NCBI GenBank assembly: GCA_947367285.1 | Contig: CANBDB010000050.1 | Span: forward strand, 1 to 9,751 | From: an uncultured Clostridia bacterium | Lineage (GTDB): Bacteria; Bacillota; Clostridia; Oscillospirales; CAG-272 | DNA: 9,751 nucleotides | Direction of reading: 5' to 3' | In this document: positions 1 to 6,533 of the stretch, one piece after another | Position numbering within the stretch: position 1 is the stretch's first letter | Layout of the letters: every line of letters starts with the position of its first letter | Program-made: the position numbers and the translations under genes | Notes under the pieces: model-generated | Database searches by the model: none | Told to the model about the DNA's origin: nothing | Seen by the model: the letters and a program-made list of their open reading frames with translations, nothing else

Positions 1-20
1 TATTCTTTTTTCTTTATTCT

Positions 21-1409
21 TTAGTTTTTGCGTCTTATGTACTCATCCATTGCTTTTGCAGCAGTTTTACCAGCGCCCATAGCAAGAATTACTGTTGCTG
101 CACCTGTTACAGCATCGCCGCCTGCGTAAACACCCTCGCGGGATGTAAGGCCGTTTTCGTCAGCGATAAAGCAACCCCATTTGTTTGTTTCAAGACCCTT
201 TGTTGTATTTCTGATAAGGGGGTTGGGGCTTGTTCCGATGGACATGATTACACAGTCAACGTCAAGAACGAACTCACTGTCGGGTTTAACGATGGGACGG
301 CGTCTGCCGGAAGCATCGGGCTCGCCAAGCTCCATTTCAACGCACTTGAGACCGGAAACGAACTTGTATTCGTCTCCAAGCACCTCGATGGGATTGGAGA
401 GAGTTTTGAAGATGATTCCTTCTTCCTCGGCGTGCTCAACCTCTTCCTTACGTGCGGGGAGCTCGCTCATACCTCTACGGTAAACGATATATACGTTCTC
501 AGCGCCAAGACGCTTTGCAGAACGAGCAGCGTCCATAGCAACGTTACCGCCACCAACGATTGCAACGTTCTTGCAATCCTTAATAGGAGTGTCGGAGTGG
601 GGAACGTATGCCTTCATAAGATTAACTCTTGTGAGGAACTCGTTAGCGGAGTAAACACCCTTGAGGTTCTCGCCGGGAATATTCATAAAGTTGGGAAGAC
701 CTGCACCTGAACCGATGAAGATGGATTCAAAGCCCATCTCGAAGAGCTCGTCAACCTCGATTGTTCTACCAACAACTACGTTTGTTTCAACCTTAACACC
801 GAGTGCCTTGAGGTTTTCGATCTCGTCAGCAACGATCTTCTTGGGAAGACGGAATTCGGGGATACCGTAAACGAGAACACCGCCTGCAAGGTGGAGTGCC
901 TCGAATATTGTAACATCATAGCCCATCTTTGCAAGGTCGCCTGCACATGTAAGACCGGAGGGACCTGCACCGATAATAGCGCACTTATGACCGTTGGATT
1001 CAGGTCTTACGGGCTTTTCGGTTGCGTGAGCATTGTGCCAGTCAGCAACGAATCTTTCAAGACGTCCGATAGCTACGGGCTCACCCTTAATGCCTCTTAC
1101 GCACTTGGATTCGCACTGTGTTTCCTGGGGGCAAACACGTCCGCAAACTGCGGGAAGCGCGGAGCTCTTTGCGATTATCTGATAAGCGCCTTCAAAATCG
1201 CGCTCTTTGATCTTTGTGATAAAGCCGGGAATATCAATTGCTACGGGGCAGCCGCCAACGCAGGGTTTGTTTTTGCAGTTGAGACATCTTTCAGCCTCGT
1301 TAACCGCCTGCTCCTCGGTATAACCGAGAGCTACCTCAAGGAAGTTACCGTTGCGGACATGGGGATCCTGAACGGGCATTTCATTCTTTTTCAAACTCAT
1401 ATTAGGCAT
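21..1409 (-). CDS. nfnB: NfnB-type large subunit of ferredoxin:NADP+ transhydrogenase (GltA/GltD-like flavoprotein)
   Basis: A 462-residue cytoplasmic iron-sulfur flavoprotein of the glutamate synthase small-chain family. Next to NfnA it is best read as the large subunit of NADH-dependent reduced ferredoxin:NADP+ oxidoreductase. The N-terminal helical domain has two [4Fe-4S] cysteine sets: C42/C45/C50/C54 and C89/C93/C99/C103. An FAD-binding GAGPSG follows at about 147-152, the family motif YGIPEFRLPK at 181-190, an NADPH-binding VGGGNVAMDAA fold at about 285-295, and the FAD-contacting AGGDAVTGAA near 429-438. The ATG at 1409 is chosen because AGGAGG (1424-1419) lies 9 nt before it; the frame stays open further upstream inside nfnA, which is not credible coding. 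Only one base separates it from the nfnA stop, so translation is probably coupled. Alternatives are glutamate synthase beta chain or sulfide dehydrogenase SudA; the partner gene favours Nfn. No terminator is visible in the 20 bases before the window edge. Confidence 0.93.
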   Translation of the reverse strand: MPNMSLKKNEMPVQDPHVRNGNFLEVALGYTEEQAVNEAERCLNCKNKPCVGGCPVAIDIPGFITKIKERDFEGAYQIIAKSSALPAVCGRVCPQETQCESKCVRGIKGEPVAIGRLERFVADWHNAHATEKPVRPESNGHKCAIIGAGPSGLTCAGDLAKMGYDVTIFEALHLAGGVLVYGIPEFRLPKKIVADEIENLKALGVKVETNVVVGRTIEVDELFEMGFESIFIGSGAGLPNFMNIPGENLKGVYSANEFLTRVNLMKAYVPHSDTPIKDCKNVAIVGGGNVAMDAARSAKRLGAENVYIVYRRGMSELPARKEEVEHAEEEGIIFKTLSNPIEVLGDEYKFVSGLKCVEMELGEPDASGRRRPIVKPDSEFVLDVDCVIMSIGTSPNPLIRNTTKGLETNKWGCFIADENGLTSREGVYAGGDAVTGAATVILAMGAGKTAAKAMDEYIRRKN

Positions 1410-1410
1410 A

Positions 1411-2253
1411 TTACTGTACCTCCTTCTTGAAGAGATTGCAAGTCTCCTCGTGCTTCTGTCTTTCAAAGCCCTTGTACATTGTGGAGCGCTCGATTGCCTC
1501 GTCAAAGTCAACGAGGTGTCCGTCGAAGTCGGGTCCGTCAACGCATGCAAACTTTGTCTGACCGCCAACAGTGAGACGGCATCCGCCGCACATACCTGTT
1601 CCGTCGATCATGATGGGATTCATGGAAACAACCGTGGGAATTCCGTAGTTCTTTGTAAGCTTGCAAACGAACTTCATCATAACAAGGGGACCGATAGCGA
1701 TAACCTCGTCATACTCGTGTCCTTCCTCGATAAGACCAAGGAGAGCGTTTGTAACGAGACCCTGTGTTCCGTGGCTTCCGTCGTCAGTCATAACCTCGAG
1801 AACTGTGGAAACTGCCGCAAATTCGTCTTCGAGGATAACGAGATCCTTGTTTCTGAATCCGATTACGGAGTGAACCTCGCATCCGAGATTGTGGAGCTTC
1901 TTTGCGATGGGATATGCGATAGCGCAACCAACACCACCACCAACAACTGCTACCTTCTTGAGTCCTTCTGTGTGAGAGGGAACGCCGAGAGGGCCAACGA
2001 AATCGTGGATATAATCGCCTTCTTCAAGTCTATTGAGCTTTTCTGTAGTGGAACCTACGATCTGGAAGATAATTGTGATTGTGCCTGCCTCACGGTCAAA
2101 ATCTGCAACAGTGAGAGGGATTCTCTCGCCATTTTCGTCAACGCGAAGAATAATGAACTGACCGGGCTCTGCCTTCTTAGCAACCATGGGCGCGTAAACG
2201 TCCATGAGAGTTACTGTGGGATTGAGGACTTTTTTTCTTAAAATTTTGTACAT
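1411..2253 (-). CDS. nfnA: NfnA-type small subunit, FAD/NAD-binding with [2Fe-2S] cluster
   Basis: A 280-residue protein of the ferredoxin-NADP reductase / dihydroorotate dehydrogenase electron-transfer subunit family, at the family's usual length. In Nfn this subunit binds NADH and carries the bifurcating chemistry's partner FAD and a [2Fe-2S] cluster. Visible parts are an N-terminal beta-barrel FAD domain with the RIPLT flavin motif (44-48), a nucleotide-binding segment VAVVGGGVGCAIAYP (101-115), and a C-terminal cluster loop MIDGTGMCGGC (215-225) followed by C237. D217, C222, C225 and C237 match the three-Cys-plus-Asp arrangement known for NfnA, which supports Nfn over PyrK or simple reductases. 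The start at 2253 has AGAGG 7 nt upstream. It is the first gene of the nfnAB operon, read from the promoter at 2343-2315 with a leader of about 55 nt. SudB is the alternative name for the same family. Confidence 0.92.
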   Translation of the reverse strand: MYKILRKKVLNPTVTLMDVYAPMVAKKAEPGQFIILRVDENGERIPLTVADFDREAGTITIIFQIVGSTTEKLNRLEEGDYIHDFVGPLGVPSHTEGLKKVAVVGGGVGCAIAYPIAKKLHNLGCEVHSVIGFRNKDLVILEDEFAAVSTVLEVMTDDGSHGTQGLVTNALLGLIEEGHEYDEVIAIGPLVMMKFVCKLTKNYGIPTVVSMNPIMIDGTGMCGGCRLTVGGQTKFACVDGPDFDGHLVDFDEAIERSTMYKGFERQKHEETCNLFKKEVQ

Positions 2254-2276
2254 TTGTCTACCTCTTTTATGAATAA

Positions 2277-2294
2277 ATGTTTATTATTTAACAA
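2277..2294 (-). promoter_or_regulatory. Rex-like operator in the nfnA leader
   Basis: On the minus strand this 18-mer begins with a perfect Clostridia-type Rex half-site TTGTTAA, a 4-nt spacer, then TAAACAT, which matches TTAACAA at 5 of 7 positions. It lies just downstream of the predicted transcription start (about 2308), where a bound repressor would block elongation or initiation. Rex is the NADH/NAD+-sensing repressor of Firmicutes. The assignment is from motif similarity only; the region is AT-rich, so a chance match is possible. Confidence 0.5.
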
Positions 2295-2314
2295 AATTAA
2301 ACGCAACACCGCAT

Positions 2315-2343
2315 ATTATATCACAATGAAAGGAAAATTTCAA
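2315..2343 (-). promoter_or_regulatory. Sigma-A promoter of nfnAB
   Basis: Read on the minus strand: -35 TTGAAA (2343-2338), a 17-bp spacer, and -10 TATAAT (2320-2315) preceded by TGA, giving an extended -10 (TGnTATAAT). The predicted start is about 2308. Five of six -35 bases and all -10 bases match consensus, so a strong promoter is expected. Confidence 0.87.
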
Positions 2344-2349
2344 CCGATT

Positions 2350-2367
2350 GTGTTATCTTTTTAACAA
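2350..2367 (-). promoter_or_regulatory. Rex-like operator upstream of the nfnAB promoter
   Basis: The plus strand reads GTGTTAT-CTTT-TTAACAA. The right half-site is a perfect TTAACAA and the left matches TTGTTAA at 5 of 7, so 12 of the 14 specified bases of the Clostridia Rex consensus are present. It sits 6 bp upstream of the -35. Its centre is 73 bp from the centre of the other Rex-like site, close to seven helical turns, so both sites face the same side of the DNA. Similarity-based call. Confidence 0.5.
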
Positions 2368-2384
2368 TTTGGAAAATTTCATCA

Positions 2385-2398
2385 CTTGTGTGCACAAG
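2385..2398. repeat. Short dyad CTTGTG-TG-CACAAG
   Basis: A 14-bp perfect dyad of two 6-bp arms around TG, located about 40 bp upstream of the nfnAB -35 and between the terminator and the promoter. The position suits a regulator binding site, but I do not recognise it as the site of a named factor. It could also be chance in AT-rich DNA. Confidence 0.3.
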
Positions 2399-2435
2399 GT
2401 TCAAAATTGATGATAAAAATATGGTAAAATTGCAC

Positions 2436-2468
2436 AAAAAAACAAGGGCATTCGCCCTTGCTTTTTTT
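2436..2468 (-). terminator. Bidirectional rho-independent terminator after the DUF1622 gene
   Basis: The stem CAAGGGC / GCCCTTG (2443-2449 with 2454-2460) encloses a 4-nt loop. A run of seven T follows on the minus strand (complement of 2442-2436), and another seven T follow on the plus strand (2462-2468), so it can work in both directions. It begins a few bases past the stop of the minus-strand DUF1622 gene and insulates that gene from nfnAB, which is transcribed the same way. No plus-strand gene ends here. Confidence 0.93.
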
Positions 2469-2472
2469 AAAA

Positions 2473-2808
2473 TTATTCGTCATCCTTATCGGTGTGCTTC
2501 AATTCAAAGTGAATAAGAATGCTCATGAGTGCTCTCAATCCAAACACCGCGCCGAGAACTATGAGCTCGTCAAGATCATGAACTGTAACTGTCTTAAGAA
2601 TCTCCGCGCCGAGCTTAAATTCAAGACCTGTTGCAAGTCCCTTCGCGAGATGTGTTTGTATCTTGATGTGTCTTTTCATAAAGGTGTTCTGAATGTATTC
2701 CCAGAATGCCTTGAGACAGGTCCAAGCAATAACGAAAATGCCCATCCATTCGAGAATGAAAACGATAATGGGCGTAATGATGCTAGTCAAGGTGTGCAAA
2801 AAATCCAT
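2473..2808 (-). CDS. DUF1622 family small membrane protein
   Basis: A 111-residue membrane protein recognisable as DUF1622. Three hydrophobic segments are visible: about 8-38, 59-77 and 81-100. The family-like segment is LEFKLGAEILKTV (62-74), followed by a charged helix and GLRALMSILIHFELK (90-104). Function is unknown; nothing shows catalysis. The start at 2808 is chosen because AGGAGA (2820-2815) lies 6 nt upstream and the alignable DUF1622 part begins here. A longer in-frame start at 2877 would fall upstream of this gene's own promoter -10 and is rejected. It is a single-gene unit with its own consensus promoter and terminator, placed between two redox operons; any link to them is only positional. 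Confidence 0.87.
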   Translation of the reverse strand: MDFLHTLTSIITPIIVFILEWMGIFVIAWTCLKAFWEYIQNTFMKRHIKIQTHLAKGLATGLEFKLGAEILKTVTVHDLDELIVLGAVFGLRALMSILIHFELKHTDKDDE

Positions 2809-2842
2809 TTTATATCTCCTAAAAATGCGTTTTATCACCGTC

Positions 2843-2871
2843 ATTATAATGCCTCGCGTGAAAAATGTCAA
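2843..2871 (-). promoter_or_regulatory. Consensus sigma-A promoter of the DUF1622 gene
   Basis: Minus strand: -35 TTGACA (2871-2866), exactly 17 bp, -10 TATAAT (2848-2843). Both hexamers match consensus fully. The predicted start is near 2836, giving a leader of about 28 nt to the AGGAGA-preceded ATG at 2808. Confidence 0.9.
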
Positions 2872-2889
2872 TATCAAATTTGACCTTTC

Positions 2890-2967
2890 TTGACAAATAA
2901 TGTGTTTTTTTACAGTAAATATTTTAACGATTATATAATTAATATATCCTTTTTTGTTGACAAATAA
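2890..2967 (+). repeat. Direct repeat TTGACAAATAA, two copies
   Basis: The 11-mer TTGACAAATAA occurs at 2890-2900 and again at 2957-2967, 67 bp apart. The second copy contains the -35 of the rnf promoter. The first has no good -10 at the right distance (candidate CAGTAA at 17 bp), so it may be a relic or weak upstream promoter, a polymerase decoy, or chance. The DNA between is very AT-rich (2911-2950) and could act as an UP-like element for the downstream promoter. Confidence 0.4.
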
Positions 2968-2985
2968 AATTTATAGTGGTATAAT
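2957..2985 (+). promoter_or_regulatory. Consensus extended -10 promoter of the rnf operon
   Basis: -35 TTGACA (2957-2962), 17-bp spacer, -10 TATAAT (2980-2985) with TG at 2977-2978, i.e. TGGTATAAT. All elements are full consensus, and AT-rich DNA lies upstream. The predicted start is about 2992, giving a leader of about 73 nt to rnfC. High constitutive expression is expected unless repressed. Confidence 0.92.
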
Positions 2986-2994
2986 TATCGATGA

Positions 2995-3010
2995 TGCGCT
3001 TTTTGGCGCA
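2995..3010 (+). other. Short hairpin at the 5' end of the rnf transcript
   Basis: TGCGC (2995-2999) pairs with GCGCA (3006-3010) around a 6-nt loop, within a few bases of the predicted transcript start. A 5'-terminal stem of this kind can protect mRNA from 5'-end decay. No U-tract follows, so it is not a terminator. The role is inferred. Confidence 0.4.
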
Positions 3011-3064
3011 GTGGACTCAGATTGAAAAAATGCTTATAAATACACATGAAAGGTAGGATAGAAA

Positions 3065-4357
3065 ATGGCTTTTTTTCTGAACAGCATTCCTGTTCCGCTT
3101 AAGAAGAACACCGCGGATAAGCCCGCACTGAGAATGACCGAAGTTAAATCGGTTACACTTCCCATGCTTATGCACAAGGGCACACCTGCAACACCCGTTG
3201 TAAAGATGGGCGATCTTGTTAAGGTTGGAACAAAGATTGCAGAGGCAAACGGAGAGCTTTCCTCTCCCATCTACGCAAGCATTTCCGGTAAGGTTACTAA
3301 GGTTTGCGATTATCTTACAGCATCCGGCGAGCGCGTGCCCGCAGTTATCATTACTGCCGACGGCGAAATGACTGCTGAAGAGCTTTCCGCTCCTGTAGTG
3401 AACAGTAGGGAAGAGCTTCTCGCGGCAATTCGTGAGAGTGGTGTTGTAGGACTTGGCGGCGCAGGATTCCCCACACACGTAAAGCTTGACGTGGATTTTG
3501 ACAAGGTTGACACTCTTATCGTTAACGGTACCGAGTGCGAGCCCTATATCACAAGCGATAACCACACAATGAATGAAAGAGTTGATGATATCGAGTACAC
3601 TCTTAACGCATTTAAGCAGTATTTTGGTGTAAAGCATATCGTTATTGGTGTTGGTGACAACAAAAAGACTTCACTTGAAAACATGAAGGCTCTTGCAACA
3701 AGAGTTGAGGGCGTTGAAGTTCTTGCACTTCCTTCTACATACTCTCACGGCAGTGAGGAAGCGATTGTCTTCCACACAACAAAGAAGGTATTGCCCCAGG
3801 GCAAGCTTCCCATTGATATCGGTTGTGTAGTTTGCAACGTAACAACTCTTGCAGAGATCGGTAAATACCTTCAGACAGGTATACCCCTCGTTGAGAGATA
3901 CGTTACCGTTGACGGTAGCTGTGTAAAGGAACCCCAGTGCGTTATCGCACCCATCGGTGTTTCTCTTGAAGAGCTCTTCGCTTTTGTTGGCGAATTTGAG
4001 TGCGAACCCGAAAGAGTAGTAGTTGGCGGCCCTATGATGGGTATTACAGTTCCTTCTCTTGCTACTCCCGTTCTTAAAACAACTAACGCAGCTCTCGCAC
4101 TTTCTCCCGCGGAAACAAAGTTCCCCAAGGAAAGTCCCTGTATCCGTTGCGGAAGATGCACAAATAACTGTCCTCTCGGTATTGCACCCGCAGCAATTGA
4201 AAAGGCGTATGCAAAGAGAGACGTTGAGGAGCTTACAGCTCTTCAGGTAAATGCTTGTATGGAATGTGGCAGCTGCAGCTATCTTTGCCCTGCACACCGT
4301 CCTCTCGTTCAGACGAACAAGCTTGCTAAAATGCTCGTAAAGGAGGCAAATAACTAA
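3065..4357 (+). CDS. rnfC: RnfC, NADH/FMN- and Fe-S-binding peripheral subunit of the Rnf complex
   Basis: A 430-residue cytoplasmic subunit where the Rnf complex meets NAD(H). The N-terminal part has a lipoyl-like segment (VVKMGDLVKVGTKI, about 45-58). The glycine-rich GVVGLGGAGFPTHVKL (126-141) and NGTECEPY (154-161) are the conserved NADH/FMN-binding motifs of RnfC, NuoF and NqrA-like folds. A SLBB-like region follows, then two ferredoxin motifs: C359/C362/C365/C369P and C398/C401/C404/C408P. It ends soon after the second, as in short clostridial RnfC without the long proteobacterial tail. The usual N-terminal GGxHPP motif is not visible; the segment reads LNSIPVPLKKN. The ATG at 3065 is preceded by an imperfect AGGTAGGA, weaker than the sites of the later genes. 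It is first in the operon and shares one base with rnfD (TAATG). Confidence 0.97.
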   Translation: MAFFLNSIPVPLKKNTADKPALRMTEVKSVTLPMLMHKGTPATPVVKMGDLVKVGTKIAEANGELSSPIYASISGKVTKVCDYLTASGERVPAVIITADGEMTAEELSAPVVNSREELLAAIRESGVVGLGGAGFPTHVKLDVDFDKVDTLIVNGTECEPYITSDNHTMNERVDDIEYTLNAFKQYFGVKHIVIGVGDNKKTSLENMKALATRVEGVEVLALPSTYSHGSEEAIVFHTTKKVLPQGKLPIDIGCVVCNVTTLAEIGKYLQTGIPLVERYVTVDGSCVKEPQCVIAPIGVSLEELFAFVGEFECEPERVVVGGPMMGITVPSLATPVLKTTNAALALSPAETKFPKESPCIRCGRCTNNCPLGIAPAAIEKAYAKRDVEELTALQVNACMECGSCSYLCPAHRPLVQTNKLAKMLVKEANN

Positions 4358-5277
4358 TGGAAAAAATGTTGCACCTTTCAGTTTCACCTCACACACATTG
4401 CGGAAGAACAACATCCGGCATCATGCTTGACGTGCTTATCGCACTTCTTCCCGCAACCATCGCAGGTATCGTAATCTTCGGCCTCGAGGCACTCCTCGTT
4501 GTTGCGGTTTGCGTTGCTGCTTGTGTGGGATTTGAATATTTGTTCAACCTTATTGCTAAAAAAGAGCAGACAATCGGTGATTACAGCGCAGCTGTAACAG
4601 GCCTTCTTCTTGGTCTTAACCTTCCCGCTACCACTCCCATTTGGCAGTGCGTAATCGGTGCGCTCTTTGCAATTGTAGTAGTTAAGTGCCTTTTCGGCGG
4701 TCTTGGCTACAATTTCGTTAACCCCGCTATCACAGCGAGAGTGCTTATGCTCATCTCTTTTGCCAGCGTAGCAGCTCCCGCTTTCCCCGTAGACGTAAAG
4801 GCAGGATCCACTCCTCTTGTTGACCTTGCAAACGGTAAGAACGTTGAGCTTCTTGATCTCTTGCTTGGAAAGCACGGCGGAGCTATTGGCGAGACATGCT
4901 CTATTGCGCTTATTCTCGGCTTCCTCTATCTCCTTTTCCGTGATGTTATCTCCTGGGAGATCCCCGTTTCCTTTATTGGAAGCGTATTCGTATTCTCCCT
5001 TCTTATGGAAGGCGACGCTGAAAAGGCTCTCGCACTCACACTTTCCGGCGGACTTCTCCTCGGTGCTATCTTCATGGCAACCGACTACGTAACTAGCCCC
5101 ACAACACCCGCAGGTAAGCTTATCTTCGGTCTTGGATGTGGTCTTCTTACATTCCTTATCAGATATTTCGGCTCTTATCCCGAGGGCGTATCCTTCGCGA
5201 TTCTCATTATGAACCTCGTTGTGCCCTATATCGATAAGCTCACAAAGCATAAGGTATACGGAGGTAAGAAGGCATGA
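4357..5277 (+). CDS. rnfD: RnfD, flavinylated membrane subunit of the Rnf complex
   Basis: A 306-residue polytopic membrane protein of the NqrB/RnfD family with about eight to nine hydrophobic segments. Family motifs seen are SPHTHCGRTT (10-19), GLGYNFVNPAITARVLML (115-132) and GAIFMATDYVTSPTTPAGK (236-254). The FMN attachment region reads D146-V-K-A-G-S-T152-P-L, so T152 is the likely covalent FMN site; the usual Ser/Thr three residues before the final Thr is Ala. In the complex it carries electrons across the membrane and helps form the ion path. The start shares the last base of the rnfC stop and is preceded by AAAGGAGG. The end overlaps rnfG by four bases (ATGA). ApbE, which would attach the FMN, is not in the window. 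Confidence 0.97.
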   Translation: MEKMLHLSVSPHTHCGRTTSGIMLDVLIALLPATIAGIVIFGLEALLVVAVCVAACVGFEYLFNLIAKKEQTIGDYSAAVTGLLLGLNLPATTPIWQCVIGALFAIVVVKCLFGGLGYNFVNPAITARVLMLISFASVAAPAFPVDVKAGSTPLVDLANGKNVELLDLLLGKHGGAIGETCSIALILGFLYLLFRDVISWEIPVSFIGSVFVFSLLMEGDAEKALALTLSGGLLLGAIFMATDYVTSPTTPAGKLIFGLGCGLLTFLIRYFGSYPEGVSFAILIMNLVVPYIDKLTKHKVYGGKKA

Positions 5278-6533
5278 TGAAGCATATTAAAAGTATTCTT
5301 ACACTCTTCGTAATTTGTGCAGTAGTATCCGTAGCACTTGCAACAGTAAACGGTATCACTGCTCCCATCATTCTCGACAGACAAAATCAGGCTGCTGCCG
5401 GCGCACTTCTTGAGGTAATGCCCGACGGTGGCACATTCGAGAAGGTTGATCTTTCTGAGTACGAGCTTCCCGCATCCGTTAAGGAAGCACATAAGGCTTC
5501 TAACGGTGGATTTGTAATCCAGATCGAATGGGCGGGCTTCAATCCCGGAAACATTACTATGGTTGGTGTTAGTGCTGACGGTAAGGTAACTGGTACTAAG
5601 ACTATTACAGTTAAGGACTCCGGCGGTAACGGTAAGGACAGCGCTGCTGAAATTCCTGCTATGGATGCAAACGGATATTACGTAGGCTCTGATATTAATA
5701 CTATCGACGGTGTTGATACAATCGGTGGCGTTACAGTATCCACAAAAGCATACCGCGCAGCAGTTAAGGACGCACTTGCAGCTGCTACAATTCTCGGCGG
5801 TGGCTCTTACGTTTCTCCCGAGCAACTCCTTCTCAATAACCTTAATGCCGCACTCGGTACAGAGGGCGTTGAATTTGACAAGCACTTCTTTGCTGAGGTT
5901 CTTGAAGGCGTAGATACAGTCTATGTTGCGAAGAACAGCGCAGGATATGTAGTTGTGATTGGTGAAAACTTCATTGGTGTTGCTAACGGTGCTGTAGTTG
6001 GCGGCGTTGACGGAGAAACAAACGCAATCGCAGTTTCTGCAGAAGATAAGGCAACTGCTGAAACATCAGTAGCAACAATCAAGGCAACAACGTATACGGA
6101 TATCGACCTTACTCAGTACGAGGGCATTTCCGCTAATATCACTTCTGTAAAGGTTACTAACGGTGGCGTTTACGTAATTGAGATCGACGGTGAAGGATAC
6201 GGTATTAATGGCTCATACGGTTCCAAGGAACACATTCAAATCAAGGTTTCTATTTCCGCAGACGGTAAGATGCTTTCGTGCGAGACTGTTTATCAAAATG
6301 AGACTCAGGGCTTTGGTGACGCTTGCTCCAAGGCAGAATTCTACGAGCAGTTTAACGGTAAGACACTAAGCGATTATACTGATACAAGAACTGAAATTGA
6401 ACCCAGTGAAAGAAAGGACTATGTTTCTGATATAGATGCTATTGCGGGATCCACTGTAACATCTGCTGGTTATAAATTGGCTATTATGAATGCATTTAAT
6501 GCAGTTAAAATTCTTGAAGGAGGTGCAAACTAA
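5274..6533 (+). CDS. rnfG: RnfG, enlarged FMN-binding subunit with tandem FMN_bind units
   Basis: A 419-residue extracytoplasmic subunit, about twice the usual RnfG length of roughly 180-220. One N-terminal signal anchor (about 7-32) precedes the outer-face domain. Unit 1 (about 40-177) ends in D148-T-I-G-G-V-T154, a degenerate flavinylation motif, and lacks the usual ETPGxG segment. Unit 2 (about 187-268) resembles only the first half of an FMN_bind domain (EVLEGVDTVYVAKNSAGYVV). Unit 3 (about 272-415) is complete, with ETQGFGD (343-349) and D388-A-I-A-G-S-T394. T394 is the best covalent FMN site and T154 a possible second. Units 1 and 3 align by eye (FEKVDLSEYE with YTDIDLTQYE; SADGK in both). 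The first of two ATGs is chosen: GGAGG lies 9 nt upstream. Gene position between rnfD and rnfE fixes the identity. Confidence 0.94.
   Translation: MMKHIKSILTLFVICAVVSVALATVNGITAPIILDRQNQAAAGALLEVMPDGGTFEKVDLSEYELPASVKEAHKASNGGFVIQIEWAGFNPGNITMVGVSADGKVTGTKTITVKDSGGNGKDSAAEIPAMDANGYYVGSDINTIDGVDTIGGVTVSTKAYRAAVKDALAAATILGGGSYVSPEQLLLNNLNAALGTEGVEFDKHFFAEVLEGVDTVYVAKNSAGYVVVIGENFIGVANGAVVGGVDGETNAIAVSAEDKATAETSVATIKATTYTDIDLTQYEGISANITSVKVTNGGVYVIEIDGEGYGINGSYGSKEHIQIKVSISADGKMLSCETVYQNETQGFGDACSKAEFYEQFNGKTLSDYTDTRTEIEPSERKDYVSDIDAIAGSTVTSAGYKLAIMNAFNAVKILEGGAN

Noticed and set aside
1410..1568. Upstream extension of nfnB to a start at 1568, giving 515 residues
   Set aside because: The extra 53 residues lie in another frame of nfnA, are Ser/Arg-rich and unlike the family. 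The ATG at 1409 has an ideal AGGAGG site and gives the normal family length.
1450..2241. 263-residue plus-strand open frame opposite nfnA
   Set aside because: It mirrors the coding frame of nfnA, has no family resemblance and no ribosome binding site; nfnA is a clear conserved protein.
2809..2877. Longer start for the DUF1622 gene at 2877
   Set aside because: That start codon lies upstream of the gene's own -10 and inside the -35 region, and has no ribosome binding site; the ATG at 2808 has AGGAGA at good spacing.
2913..2930. Possible Rex site upstream of the rnf promoter
   Set aside because: Only 10 of 14 consensus positions match, with a poor left half-site, in very AT-rich DNA. It is too weak to list beside the nfnAB sites.
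3046..3102. Short upstream frame of 18 codons (ATG at 3046) overlapping the rnfC start, and an 8-codon one at 3030
   Set aside because: Neither has a ribosome binding site, and no regulatory residue pattern is visible; both are likely chance.
4384..5250. 288-residue minus-strand open frame opposite rnfD, and similar ones opposite rnfC, rnfG and rnfB
   Set aside because: Long antisense frames arise from the biased codon use of the rnf genes. Their translations are Cys/Asn/Lys-rich with no recognisable domain.
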